This document shows, piece by piece, positions 1 to 8,857 of a stretch of 39,866 nucleotides of DNA. This DNA is from Pseudomonadota bacterium (GTDB lineage Bacteria > Pseudomonadota > Gammaproteobacteria > Burkholderiales > Rhodocyclaceae). Under the pieces are notes generated by a model, which was given only the letters and a program-made list of their open reading frames with translations, ran no database searches and was not told the DNA's origin. Numbering within the stretch: the first letter of the stretch is position 1; the number at the start of each line of letters is the position of its first letter. The stretch lies in the NCBI GenBank assembly GCA_023459095.1, contig JAEWVQ010000298.1:1-39866 (forward strand), given 5' to 3'. A program made the translations under genes and the position numbers.

Positions 1-36
1 CCCGCGCTCCTGCTCGGCCTGTGGCTGAGCAGCTAG
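1..36 (+). CDS. C-terminal end of an unidentified, probably membrane protein (partial)
   Basis: The first 36 bases read in frame 1 as eleven residues (PALLLGLWLSS) followed by TAG. The leucine-rich hydrophobic run resembles the last half of a transmembrane helix at the end of an inner-membrane protein. Only the tail is visible, so no function can be given. Its position just upstream of a Fur-superfamily gene would suit a metal transporter subunit, but that is a guess. Confidence 0.35.
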   Translation, partial: PALLLGLWLSS

Positions 37-86
37 CGCGGCGCGTGCGGCAACCTGCAACCGCCATTCATCCACGGGGGACGGTC

Positions 87-560
87 ATGGCTGATCCTAT
101 TGCCGGCGCGCGCGACCCCGGGCGCGCGGCCGGCTTGCGCGCTACGGTGCCGCGGCTGCGCGTGATGCGCCTGTTCCTCGAGCGCGCCGGCGAGCCGATG
201 GCAGCCGAGCGCGTGCTGCGCACGCTGCTGCTCGCCGGCGACACCATGTCCTTGTCCACCGTGTACACCATTGTCAAGCGCTTCGCCGCCGCCGGCCTGG
301 TTGCGGGCCGCTTCGACGAAGGGCGGCGCGTCTTCGTTCGCGAACCGGTGCGCGCGCCGGTGCGGTGCAGGGTGTGCGAGCGCCGGCTGAGTGCCGACGA
401 CGCGCGCATCGACGCTTTCTTCGCGCAACTGGCGAAAGATTGGCTGATGCCCTTGTCACGCTTCTCCGTGACTTTGTACGGCCGCTGCCCGGCTTGCGGG
501 GCGTGCGCGGTGACTTGCGAGCGCTCCCTGGACGAGCACGTGCCGCCGGCGCGCGGCTGA
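87..560 (+). CDS. Fur-superfamily transcriptional regulator, atypical sensory site
   Basis: A 157-residue protein with the Fur fold order. The N-terminal winged helix contains RLRVMRLFLERAGEP and the recognition-helix region SLSTVYTIVKRFAAAGLV. A C-terminal dimerisation part follows, with two CxxC pairs (CRVC, then CPAC after LYGR), which is the structural Cys4 zinc site of the family. The segment that normally carries the regulatory His-His-Asp-His metal ligands reads REPVRAPVRC, with no histidine. The start at 87 is chosen because a GGGGGA ribosome site lies just upstream; an in-frame start at 21 would add a low-complexity extension overlapping the previous gene. It is transcribed toward the efflux genes and may regulate them or an upstream transporter. 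Family assignment is firm, but the sensed signal is unknown. A Zur-like or PerR-like role cannot be separated by eye. Confidence 0.8.
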   Translation: MADPIAGARDPGRAAGLRATVPRLRVMRLFLERAGEPMAAERVLRTLLLAGDTMSLSTVYTIVKRFAAAGLVAGRFDEGRRVFVREPVRAPVRCRVCERRLSADDARIDAFFAQLAKDWLMPLSRFSVTLYGRCPACGACAVTCERSLDEHVPPARG

Positions 561-592
561 CGGCCAGCGCCGATCTTCTCTTCTGGATATTC

Positions 593-1807
593 ATGATTCG
601 CAAGCTCTCCCCGTCTTTTTTCCGGAGCCGGCCGTTCGCCGGTGTGATCGCCGCCGCAGTCCTGATCGTCGCGGCATGGCTGGTGTGGGGCGGGGGACGT
701 CCTGGTGCCGCCGCAGAGGGCGCCGGCGCAACGGCTGCGCCGCGTCAGCCGCCGGTGCCGGTGCGCCTGGTGAGCGCCGAGCGCGGCAGTCTGGCCGTGC
801 GCCAGCGCGCCATCGGCACGGTGACGCCGCTCGCTGCGGTGACGGTGCGCAGCCGGGTCGAGGGCGAACTGCACAAGGTCGTCTTCGAGGAGGGCCAGCA
901 CGTGCGCAAGGGTCAGGTGCTGGCCGAAATCGATCCCGCGCGCTATCGCGCCCAGCTTGCCCGGGCCGAGGGGCAGTTGCGCCAGAACGCCGCCCAGCTG
1001 CGCAACGCCGAGAACGATCTGGCGCGCTTCACGCGCCTGCTCGCCGAGGATTCGATCGCCCGCCAGCAGGTCGAGGCCCAGGAAGCGCTGGTCGAGCAAC
1101 TGCGCGGCAACCAGGTGTCGTTGCAGGGCGAAGTCGACGACGCCCGCCTGCAACTGGCGTGGACCCGCATCGTCGCGCCGATCGCCGGACGCGCCGGCCT
1201 GCGCCGGGTCGATGCCGGCAATCTGGTGGGCGCCAACGACGGTGACGGCCTCCTCACCATCGCCCAGATGCAGCCGATCGCGGTGGTGTTCGCGGTGCCC
1301 GAGCAGACCCTGGGCGAGATCCGTGCGCGCATGGCGAGTGGCCGCCCGGTCGCGGTCGAGGCGTGGGATCGCGACGATCGCCGCGCGATCGCCCATGGCA
1401 CGCTGAAGACTTTCGACAACCAGGTCGAGGTGGCCACCGGCACGGTCAGGCTGAAAGCCGAGTTCGCCAACGCCGACGAGGCGCTCTTTCCCAACCAGTT
1501 CGTCAACGTGCGGCTGGCGCTCGGCGATGTGGATGGCGCGGTGGTGATCCCGGCCGATGCGGTGCAGTTCGGCGCCAAGGGCAGCTATGTCTATGTCGTC
1601 GAAGACGGCCGGGCGCGGGTGCGCATGCTGACGCTGGGCGCGTCGGAGGGCGGGCGGGTGGTGGTCGAGGCCGGCCTGCAGGGCGGTGAGCGTGTGGTGC
1701 TCGAAGGCCTGGATCGTCTGCGCGAGGGCCGCGAGGTGGTCGCGGTCGAGGACGAGGGCGAGGCCGGGGCCGCCGCAGGCGCCAGCGACTCCGCAGCGGG
1801 CGGCTGA
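593..1807 (+). CDS. mdtA: RND efflux periplasmic adaptor (membrane fusion protein), MdtA-like
   Basis: A 404-residue adaptor that links an inner-membrane RND pump to an outer-membrane channel in the periplasm. It has an N-terminal transmembrane anchor (about residues 15-32, IAAAVLIVAAWLVW). A barrel-sandwich/lipoyl half follows, containing VEGELHKVVFEEGQHVRKG. Next comes a coiled-coil hairpin rich in Gln, Ala and Glu, then the second lipoyl half (RIVAPIAGRAGLRRVD) and a beta-barrel with the MdtA-type phrase MQPIAVVFAVPEQTLGEI. The start ATG follows a weak ribosome site (CTGGA), 32 bases after the Fur-like gene, so the two may be cotranscribed. Only 5 bases separate it from the first pump gene. 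The tail is Glu/Ala/Gly-rich. The MdtA subgroup is inferred from the two-pump arrangement that follows; substrates cannot be read from sequence. Confidence 0.88.
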   Translation: MIRKLSPSFFRSRPFAGVIAAAVLIVAAWLVWGGGRPGAAAEGAGATAAPRQPPVPVRLVSAERGSLAVRQRAIGTVTPLAAVTVRSRVEGELHKVVFEEGQHVRKGQVLAEIDPARYRAQLARAEGQLRQNAAQLRNAENDLARFTRLLAEDSIARQQVEAQEALVEQLRGNQVSLQGEVDDARLQLAWTRIVAPIAGRAGLRRVDAGNLVGANDGDGLLTIAQMQPIAVVFAVPEQTLGEIRARMASGRPVAVEAWDRDDRRAIAHGTLKTFDNQVEVATGTVRLKAEFANADEALFPNQFVNVRLALGDVDGAVVIPADAVQFGAKGSYVYVVEDGRARVRMLTLGASEGGRVVVEAGLQGGERVVLEGLDRLREGREVVAVEDEGEAGAAAGASDSAAGG

Positions 1808-1812
1808 CGCCG

Positions 1813-4800
1813 ATGAGTCTGTCCCGCCCCTTCATCGAAAGGCCGGTGGCGACCACGCTGCTGATGCTGGCGCTGGTGGTCTCCGGTCTGCTCGCCTGGC
1901 GTCTGCTGCCAGTGGCGGCGCTGCCGCAGGTCGACGTGCCGGTGATCCAGGTGTTCACCTTCCAGCCCGGCGCCAGTCCGGCGCTCACCGCACGCACCCT
2001 CACCGCGCCGCTGGAGCGGCGGCTGGGGCAGATTCCCGGCCTGCGCCAGATGTCGTCCACCAGTTCGGGCGGCGCTTCGGTGATCACCCTGCAGTTCGCG
2101 CTCAGCGTGGATGGCGGCGTCGCCGAGCAGGAGGTGCAGGCCGCGATCAACACCGCCGCCAGCCTGTTGCCCGCCGATCTGCCGATGCCGCCGGTGTATC
2201 GCAAGGTGAACCCGGCCGATGCCCCCATCCTGACCCTGGCAGTGTCGTCGGCCGCCTTGCCGCTGCCCGCGGTGTACGACCTCGTCGATACGCGCATGGC
2301 GCAGAAGCTCGCGCAGCTGCCGGGCGTGGGCATGGTGAGCCTGGCGGGCGGCCAGCGCCCGGCGATCCGCGTGCAGCTCAATCCGCAGGCGGTCGCGGCG
2401 CACGGTCTGACGCTGGCGCAGGTGCGCGCGGCGATCGCCGCCGCCAACGCCAGCCAGCCCAAGGGCAGCCTCGACGGGCCGCAGCGTTTCGTGATGGTGG
2501 AGGCGAACGATCAGCTGAGGTCGGCCGACGAGTATCGCCGTCTGGTGCTGGCCTGGAACAACGGCGCGCCGCTCTACCTGGGCGACGTCGCCCGCATCGA
2601 GGAGGCCGCCGAGGACCGCTTCCTCGCCGCCTGGGCGGGCGCTTGCAGCGGCGCGGGCGAGGGAGCGGCGTGCGCGGCGCAGGTGCCGGCGGTGCTGGTG
2701 AACATTCAGCGTCAGCCCGGCGCCAACGTCATCGAGGTCGCCGACCGCGTGCGCGAGCTGCTGCCCCAGCTCACCGCGACCCTGCCGGCGGCGGTCGATG
2801 TCGCGGTGCTCACCGACCGCACCCTCAGTATCCGCGCCTCGGTGCGCGACGTGCAGCACGAGCTGGTGTTCGCGGTGGCGCTGGTGGTGCTGGTCACCTT
2901 CCTGTTCCTGCGCCGCCTCGCCGCGACGCTGATTCCGAGCGTGGCGGTGCCGCTGTCGCTGGTGGGCAGCTTCGGCGTGATGCATCTGGCCGGCTTCTCG
3001 GTGAACAACCTGACCCTGATGGCGCTGACCATCGCCACCGGCTTCGTCGTGGACGACGCCATCGTGATGCTGGAGAACATCGCCCGTCACCGCGAGCGCG
3101 GTCTGCCGGCGCGCCAGGCGGCGCTCAAGGGCGCGGCCGAGATCGGCTTCACCCTGGTGTCGCTCACGGTGTCGCTGATCGCGGTGCTGATTCCGCTGCT
3201 GTTCATGGCCGATGTGGTCGGCCGCCTGTTCCACGAGTTCGCCATCACGCTGGCGGTGGCGATCGTCCTTTCGCTGCTGGTGTCGCTGACGCTGACGCCG
3301 ATGATGGCCGCGCGCATGCTCGGCGCCCCGCCCGCGCACACAGAAGGCGGGGCTGACGGGGAACGCGGGGGCGGTCTGCTCGAGCGCGTGATCGCGCGCT
3401 ACGCGCGCGCCCTCGACTGGGTGCTGGCGCGCCAGACCGCCACCCTGCTGGTCACCGTCGCCACCCTGGGGCTCACCGTGGTGCTGTACCTCGCCGTGCC
3501 CAAGGGCTTCCTGCCGGTGCAGGACAGCGGCGTGATCCAGGTCGTCTCCGAGGCGCCGCAGTCGATCTCGTTCGCGGCGATGGCGGCGCGCCAGCAGGCG
3601 CTCGCCGACGTGGTGCTCGCCGACCCGGCGGTCGCCAGCCTGTCGTCCTTCATCGGCGTCGATGGCAGCAACAGCACGCTCAACAGCGGGCGCATGCTGG
3701 TCAATCTGAAGCCGCACGGCGAGCGTGCCGAGGCCGGCGAGATCGTGCGCCGCCTGACGAGCGCGTTGGCGCAGGTGCCAGGCATCGCCGCCTGGTTGCA
3801 GCCGGTGCAGGAATGGTCGATCGAGGACAGGGTGAGCCGCACCCAGTATCTGCTCACGCTGTCGACCCGGGACCGGGCGCAGCTCGCCGCGTGGACCGCG
3901 ACCCTGGTCGAGGCGCTGCGCGCGCGCCCCGAACTTGCCGATGTCGCCGCCGACCTGCGCCGCGACGGCGTGCAGGCGCAGATCGAGATCGACCGCGTGG
4001 CCGCGGCCCGCCTCGGGGTGAGCACCGCCGAGGTGGTCGATGCGCTGCGCACCGCCTACGGCCAGCGTCAGATCGCCACCCTGTTTACCCACGCCAACCA
4101 GTACCGCGTGGTGATCGAGGTCGATCCGGCGCAGGCGCGCGGCCCGGCGGCGTTCGAGACCACCTTCGTGCCCACCGCCGCGGGCGGGCCGGTACCGCTG
4201 TCGGCGGTGGCGCGGGTCAGTCTGCAGCCGGCCGAGCTGTCGCTGTCGCACCAGGGGCAGTTCCCGGCCGCCACCGTGTCCTTCAACCTGGCGCCCGGGG
4301 TGGCGCTCGGCGAGGCGGTGGCCGCGGTGGAGGCGGCGCGCGACCATGTCGGTCTGCCGCCTGCGGTGGAGATGCGCTTCCAGGGCGCGGCGGAGGCCTA
4401 CCGCAGTTCGCTCGGCGATACCGTGTGGCTCATTCTGGCGGCGGTGGTGACGATGTACGTGGTGCTCGGCGTGCTCTACGAGAGCGTCATCCACCCGATC
4501 ACCATCCTGTCCACGCTGCCCTCGGCGACCCTCGGCGCGCTGGCGGCGCTGCATCTGGGCGGGCGCCCGCTCGACCTGATCGCGGTGATCGGCATCGTGC
4601 TGCTGATCGGCCTCGTCAAGAAAAACGGCATCATGATGGTGGATTTCGCGCTCGACGCCCAGCGCACGCAGGGCATGGCGCCGCACGAGGCGATCCGGCG
4701 CGCCGCGCTGCTGCGCTTCCGGCCCATCCTGATGACCACGCTGGCGGCGCTGGTGGGCGCGCTGCCGCTGATGTTCGCCGGCGGCTCCGGCGCTGAGCTG

Positions 4801-4941
4801 CGTCAGCCGCTCGGTGTGGTGATGGTGGGCGGGCTGCTGGTGAGTCAGGTGCTGACCGTGTTCACCGCGCCGGTGGTGTATTTGTTTTTCGACCGGCTCG
4901 GCGGGCGGCGCGCTGCCGCGGCGGCGGCCGGGCGCGCATGA
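1813..4941 (+). CDS. mdtB: RND multidrug efflux pump subunit, MdtB-like
   Basis: A 1042-residue inner-membrane proton-driven exporter of the HAE-RND family, of the expected full length. The N-terminus (SLSRPFIERPVATTLLM) is typical, followed by transmembrane helix 1 and a large periplasmic porter loop. The helix-4 proton relay GFVVDDAIVMLENIARH has its Asp pair at residues 414-415. The second half repeats the layout, with the helix-10 motif GLVKKNGIMMVDFAL. The stop overlaps the ATG of the next pump gene by 4 bases (ATGA), indicating translational coupling and a heteromeric pump. In the MdtABC/MuxABC systems two different RND subunits form the trimer with one adaptor. Here no outer-membrane factor gene follows, so a TolC-type channel must come from elsewhere. 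Cargo is unknown. The B and C labels follow gene order. Confidence 0.88.
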   Translation: MSLSRPFIERPVATTLLMLALVVSGLLAWRLLPVAALPQVDVPVIQVFTFQPGASPALTARTLTAPLERRLGQIPGLRQMSSTSSGGASVITLQFALSVDGGVAEQEVQAAINTAASLLPADLPMPPVYRKVNPADAPILTLAVSSAALPLPAVYDLVDTRMAQKLAQLPGVGMVSLAGGQRPAIRVQLNPQAVAAHGLTLAQVRAAIAAANASQPKGSLDGPQRFVMVEANDQLRSADEYRRLVLAWNNGAPLYLGDVARIEEAAEDRFLAAWAGACSGAGEGAACAAQVPAVLVNIQRQPGANVIEVADRVRELLPQLTATLPAAVDVAVLTDRTLSIRASVRDVQHELVFAVALVVLVTFLFLRRLAATLIPSVAVPLSLVGSFGVMHLAGFSVNNLTLMALTIATGFVVDDAIVMLENIARHRERGLPARQAALKGAAEIGFTLVSLTVSLIAVLIPLLFMADVVGRLFHEFAITLAVAIVLSLLVSLTLTPMMAARMLGAPPAHTEGGADGERGGGLLERVIARYARALDWVLARQTATLLVTVATLGLTVVLYLAVPKGFLPVQDSGVIQVVSEAPQSISFAAMAARQQALADVVLADPAVASLSSFIGVDGSNSTLNSGRMLVNLKPHGERAEAGEIVRRLTSALAQVPGIAAWLQPVQEWSIEDRVSRTQYLLTLSTRDRAQLAAWTATLVEALRARPELADVAADLRRDGVQAQIEIDRVAAARLGVSTAEVVDALRTAYGQRQIATLFTHANQYRVVIEVDPAQARGPAAFETTFVPTAAGGPVPLSAVARVSLQPAELSLSHQGQFPAATVSFNLAPGVALGEAVAAVEAARDHVGLPPAVEMRFQGAAEAYRSSLGDTVWLILAAVVTMYVVLGVLYESVIHPITILSTLPSATLGALAALHLGGRPLDLIAVIGIVLLIGLVKKNGIMMVDFALDAQRTQGMAPHEAIRRAALLRFRPILMTTLAALVGALPLMFAGGSGAELRQPLGVVMVGGLLVSQVLTVFTAPVVYLFFDRLGGRRAAAAAAGRA

Positions 4942-7900
4942 ACCCGGCGCGGCCCTTCATCCGGCGGCCGGTCGGCACCTGCCTGCTCGCGTTCGCGCTG
5001 GTGCTGTGCGGCCTGCTCGCCTACCGCCTGCTGGCGCTCGCGCCGCTGCCCGAGGTCGCCTTTCCCGAGATCGAGGTGAGCGCCAGTCTGCCGGGGGCGA
5101 GCCCCGAGAGCATGGCGGCGACGGTGGCGACGCCGCTGGAGCGCGCGCTTGGCAGCATCGCCGGCCTCAACCGCCTGAGCGCGTCGAGTTCGCAGGGCGA
5201 GGCCCGGGTGCGCTTGCAGTTCGTGCTCGACCGCGACATCGACGATGCGGCGCGCGATGTGCAGGCGGCGATCAACGCGGTGCGTCCGCAGCTGCCTGCG
5301 GGCATGCCGGGCAATCCGACGCTGCGCAAGCTGAGCGCGGCGCGTTCGCCGATCATGGTGCTGGCGCTGTCTTCGCCAAACGTGGCCCCGGGCCGGCTCT
5401 ACGACCTCGCGGCCACAGTGCTGGCGCAGAAGATTGCGCAGATCGAGGGGGTGGGCCAGGTCGGCCTCGGCGGCAGCGCGCTGCCGGCGGTACGGGTGCA
5501 GCTCAAGCCCGGCATGCTGGCGCACTACGGCATCGCCCTCGACGAGGTGCGGCGCGCGCTCGCCGACGCCGCGACGCTGCAGCCGCTGGGCGCGCTCGAG
5601 GACGGCGCGCGGCGCTGGCACATCGAACTGGGTGGCGAGTTGCGCGCCGCGGCCGACTACCGCGCGCTCGTGGTGCGCTACCGCGACGGCGCGGCGGTGC
5701 GCCTGGGCGACGTCGCCGAGGTCGCCGACAGCGTCGAAAACCGCTACAGCGGCGGTTTCCACAACGAAGATCCGGCCGTGCTGCTGCAGGTCTACCGGCG
5801 TCCGGGGGCGAACGTCGTCGCCACCGTGGATGCGATCCAGCAGCAACTGCCGATGCTGCGCGCGCTGCTGCCCGCTGACACCGGCCTGACCGTGGTGGTG
5901 GACCGCACCCCGGGGATCCGCGCCACCCTGGCCGAGGCCGGGCTGACCCTGCTGCTGTCGGTGGCGCTGGTGGTGGCGGTGGTCTGGTTCTTCCTCGGCA
6001 ACCTGCGCGCTGCGGCGATTCCCAGCCTGGCGGTGCCGGTGTCGCTGATCGGCGCCTTCGCCGCGATGTATCTGCTCGGCTTCACCCTCAACAACCTGTC
6101 GCTGATGGCGCTGATCGTGGCCGCCGGGCTGGTGGTGGACGACGCCATCGTGGTGCTCGAGAACATCGAGCGCCACATCGCCAACGGCATGCGGCCGCTG
6201 CGTGCGGCGCTTGTGGGCGCGCACGAGGTCGGATTCACGCTGCTGGCGATGAATGGCGCGCTGGTGGTGGTGTTTGTCGCCATTTTGTTCATGGGCGGCG
6301 TGGTCGAGCGCCTGTTCCGCGAGTTCACGCTGACCCTGGTGGCGGCGATCGTGATCTCGCTGCTGCTGTCGTTGAGCCTGACCCCGACGCTGTGCGCGCG
6401 GCTGCTGCGCACGCCGGTGGCCGGCGCGCGCAGCCATCGCCTGCTCGACCGCCTGCATCGCGACTATGCACGCAGCCTGGGCTGGGCGCTGGGCCACCGC
6501 AGTCTGGTGCTGCTCGCGTTCGCGGCCATGCTCGGGCTCAACGTCCACCTGTACCAGAGCGTGCCCAAAGGCGTGTTGCCCGAGCAGGACACCGGCCAGC
6601 TGAGCGGCCTGGTGCGCGGCGACGACGGCTTCTCCTTCCAGGTGATGCAGCCCAAGATCGAGCTCTACCGCCGCCACATCCTCGCCGACCCGGCGGTGGC
6701 CGACGTCGTCGGCACCAGCGGTGGCGGGGGGGGAATCAGCAATTCGTGGCTGATGGTGCGGCTCAAGCCGCTCGCCGAGCGCGACGCCAGCGCGCGCGAG
6801 GTCATCGACCGGCTGCGGGCGACGGCGCCGCCGGTGGCCGGCGGCATGTTGTTCCTGCGCCCGGACCAGGACGTGAGCCTGGGCAGCACGCTGGAGTCGG
6901 GCGGGCGCGAGGTGCTGGTGCTGGCCCCCGAACTCGGCCTGTTGCGTCGGTGGGTGCCGCGCCTGGCGGAGGCGATGCGCGCGCTGCCGGAGCTGGTCGA
7001 TGTCGAGGCCTATGGCGACGGCGAAACCCAGCAACTGACCCTGGACATCGACCGCGAGGCCGCGGCGCGCCTCGGCGTGGACCTGCAGACCGTGGCCAGC
7101 CTGCTCAACAACGCCTTCTCCCAGCGCCAGGTGGCGACGCAGTTCGACGCCCTCAACCAGTACCGCGTGATCATGGAGCTGGACCCGCGTTACACCGCCC
7201 ATGCCGACGTCCTCGACCAGCTCCAGGTGATCGCCGCCGACGGCCGGCGGGTGCCGCTGTCGGCGTTTGCGCGCTACCGCAACAGCCTGGCAGGCGACCG
7301 CGTGCACCACATGGAGCAGTTCGCCGCGGCGGGCGTCGAGTATGCGCTGGCCCCCGGGATCAACGAACAGCAGGCGCGCACCGCGATCGATGGCGCGCTC
7401 GCGCGGCTGATGATGCCCTCGGCGCTGCACGTGCGTCATCTGGCCGAGAGCGGCGACAGCGGCGCCGTGCAGGGGGCGCAGTTGTGGCTGATCCTCGGCG
7501 TGCTGGTGGCGGTGTACTTCGTGCTCGGCATCCTCTACGAAAGCGCGCTGCATCCGCTCACCATCCTGTCCACACTGCCCGCGGCGGGCATCGGCGCCTT
7601 GCTCGCGCTGCGCCTGACCGGCCTCGATTTCAGCCTGATGGCGCTGCTCGGCCTGTTCCTGCTGATCGGCATCGTCATGAAGAACGCGATCCTGATGATC
7701 GACGTGGCCCTCGACGGCGAGCGTCGGCTCGGCCTGAGCCCGCAGGCGGCGATTCAGCGTGCCGCGCTGCTGCGCCTGCGCCCCATCCTGATGACCAACC
7801 TCGCCGCCATGCTGGGCGCGCTGCCGCTGGTGCTGGGCGGCGGCGAGGGCGCCGAACTGCGCCGCCCGCTCGGCGTCGCCATCGTCGGCGGTCTTGCGGT

Positions 7901-8018
7901 AAGCCAGTTGCTCACGCTGTACACCACGCCGGCGATCTATCTGGGGCTGGAGCGCTTGCGGCGGGTGGTGCTGCGAAGCGCACGCGGTGCCGGGCCGGTG
8001 GTGAGCCGCGGGCGCTGA
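4938..8018 (+). CDS. mdtC: RND multidrug efflux pump subunit, MdtC-like
   Basis: A 1026-residue second RND transporter of the same operon. It shares the N-terminal pattern (RPFIRRPVGTCLLAFALVL), twelve predicted membrane helices in two repeats, two large periplasmic loops, and the helix-4 relay GLVVDDAIVVLENIERH with Asp401/Asp402. The helix-10 motif is LLIGIVMKNAILMIDVAL. Both pumps keep the acidic pair, so neither is an obviously dead subunit. It starts inside the stop of mdtB. After its stop at 8018 the next gene is on the opposite strand, so the efflux operon ends here; no convincing intrinsic terminator was seen in the short interval. The two pumps are clearly diverged paralogues, not a recent tandem duplication. 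Substrate range is not predictable. Confidence 0.88.
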   Translation: MNPARPFIRRPVGTCLLAFALVLCGLLAYRLLALAPLPEVAFPEIEVSASLPGASPESMAATVATPLERALGSIAGLNRLSASSSQGEARVRLQFVLDRDIDDAARDVQAAINAVRPQLPAGMPGNPTLRKLSAARSPIMVLALSSPNVAPGRLYDLAATVLAQKIAQIEGVGQVGLGGSALPAVRVQLKPGMLAHYGIALDEVRRALADAATLQPLGALEDGARRWHIELGGELRAAADYRALVVRYRDGAAVRLGDVAEVADSVENRYSGGFHNEDPAVLLQVYRRPGANVVATVDAIQQQLPMLRALLPADTGLTVVVDRTPGIRATLAEAGLTLLLSVALVVAVVWFFLGNLRAAAIPSLAVPVSLIGAFAAMYLLGFTLNNLSLMALIVAAGLVVDDAIVVLENIERHIANGMRPLRAALVGAHEVGFTLLAMNGALVVVFVAILFMGGVVERLFREFTLTLVAAIVISLLLSLSLTPTLCARLLRTPVAGARSHRLLDRLHRDYARSLGWALGHRSLVLLAFAAMLGLNVHLYQSVPKGVLPEQDTGQLSGLVRGDDGFSFQVMQPKIELYRRHILADPAVADVVGTSGGGGGISNSWLMVRLKPLAERDASAREVIDRLRATAPPVAGGMLFLRPDQDVSLGSTLESGGREVLVLAPELGLLRRWVPRLAEAMRALPELVDVEAYGDGETQQLTLDIDREAAARLGVDLQTVASLLNNAFSQRQVATQFDALNQYRVIMELDPRYTAHADVLDQLQVIAADGRRVPLSAFARYRNSLAGDRVHHMEQFAAAGVEYALAPGINEQQARTAIDGALARLMMPSALHVRHLAESGDSGAVQGAQLWLILGVLVAVYFVLGILYESALHPLTILSTLPAAGIGALLALRLTGLDFSLMALLGLFLLIGIVMKNAILMIDVALDGERRLGLSPQAAIQRAALLRLRPILMTNLAAMLGALPLVLGGGEGAELRRPLGVAIVGGLAVSQLLTLYTTPAIYLGLERLRRVVLRSARGAGPVVSRGR

Positions 8019-8045
8019 GGCTGTCTTCGCGCCCGGTGGCCGGAT

Positions 8046-8324
8046 TCAGCGCGGCGGACGTTCGCCTTCGCCGCGCGGGCGCATGCCGGCGCGCATCTCG
8101 TCTTCGCTCAGCTTGCCGTCCTTGTTTGCGTCGAGGGTGCCGAAGCGTTCGAGCAGGCGCGGGTTGTCGCTCAGTTCGTCCTTGGTTAGCGCACCGTCGC
8201 CGTTCTTGTCGAAGCGGGCGATGCCGCGCGGGCCGTCGCCGGGCGGGCGTTCGCCGGCGGGTTGGGCAAGGGTCGAGGTGCAGGTGGCGGCGAGCACAAG
8301 GGCGAGGAGGGTGGCGGCTTTCAT
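8046..8324 (-). CDS. Small secreted EF-hand calcium-binding protein
   Basis: A 92-residue protein on the - strand. The signal peptide MKAATLLALVLAATCTSTLAQ predicts export to the periplasm. Two EF-hand loops follow, DKNGDGALTKDE and DANKDGKLSEDE, both with the Asp/Asn-Gly-Glu ligand pattern of calcium sites, then a Arg/Pro/Gly-rich C-terminus. The start is chosen at 8324 because a GGAG ribosome site lies 6-7 bases upstream and the signal peptide begins there; an in-frame upstream ATG would add about 38 residues of non-signal sequence. It converges on the efflux operon with about 27 bases between stops. Calcium binding is a firm family inference; the physiological role is unknown. Confidence 0.8.
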   Translation of the reverse strand: MKAATLLALVLAATCTSTLAQPAGERPPGDGPRGIARFDKNGDGALTKDELSDNPRLLERFGTLDANKDGKLSEDEMRAGMRPRGEGERPPR

Positions 8325-8498
8325 TGGATTCTCCAGGTGAGTCCCGGCGGGACAGGGGGCGCAGCCTAGCGTGCGCGGCGCCTGGGAATATGTCGGCGTT
8401 GTGGGGGCTGTGTATCGTCGTGTAGCGCGGGCCGGCACTTGGGCGTGCAGGGCGGCGCTGAGGGATAATCGCGGGTTTGTTCTGCGAGGCCTGTGGCG

Positions 8499-8732
8499 AT
8501 GGCGTCCGACGATGTTGCCGATCCCTTTTCGTGTCCGTTGCGCAACGCCGCGGAGGCTGTCGCCATGGTGGCGGCGGTCGAGGCGCGTCTGGCACGGGCG
8601 GGCGTGATCATGCGCGCGCCCCCGCCGTTGCCGACCACCTGTTGCGGGCGGGGGTGCAATGGCTGCGTGTGGGCGGGCTACTACGCCGCATTGCGCTACT
8701 GGCGGGACGATGCCGCGGCCTTGCTGCGCTGA
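8499..8732 (+). CDS. Small cysteine-rich protein with Oxidored-like domain
   Basis: A 77-residue protein. Its second half contains APPPLPTTCCGRGCNGCVWAG followed by Tyr and Trp residues, matching the short Oxidored-like N-terminal domain (PPxPxxCCxxGCxxCVW). That domain is found alone in many proteobacteria and at the N-terminus of some eukaryotic oxidoreductases. The four closely spaced cysteines could bind a metal or an iron-sulphur cluster, but this is not demonstrated by sequence alone. An upstream in-frame GTG at 8493 is possible; the ATG at 8499 is preferred because GAGG sits 9 bases before it. It stands alone, 125 bases upstream of gyrA, and is divergent from the EF-hand gene. The 174 bases between that gene and this one hold no feature I can name. 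Confidence 0.7.
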   Translation: MASDDVADPFSCPLRNAAEAVAMVAAVEARLARAGVIMRAPPPLPTTCCGRGCNGCVWAGYYAALRYWRDDAAALLR

Positions 8733-8808
8733 GCGGCGGCGGAGCAGGGCGCCATGCTTGCCGGATGGCGGCCGGCCGGGGGGAATGAAGGCGGCGGCAG
8801 GGTGCGCG

Positions 8809-8817
8809 TGTTAAGAT
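8809..8817 (+). promoter_or_regulatory. Possible extended -10 element upstream of gyrA
   Basis: The sequence TGTTAAGAT fits an extended -10 (TGn followed by TAAGAT) about 40 bases before the gyrA ATG. No good -35 box lies at the right distance. The rest of the 125-base gap is GC-rich with no other recognisable signal. Weak candidate. Confidence 0.25.
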
Positions 8818-8857
8818 TCCACCCTTTTGATTCACGCGGATTTCACCGCCTTCGAGC

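Noticed and set aside
1591..4686. A 1031-codon open frame on the - strand opposite the pump genes
   Set aside because: It is His/Arg/Gln-rich antisense translation of a high-GC gene, with no recognisable domain. The + strand frame is an unmistakable RND transporter. The same applies to the other long antisense frames, such as those opposite gyrA, pheT, aroA-cmk and the CoA ligase.
8018..8045. Intrinsic terminator after mdtC
   Set aside because: The 27-base interval has no stable stem with a T-run.
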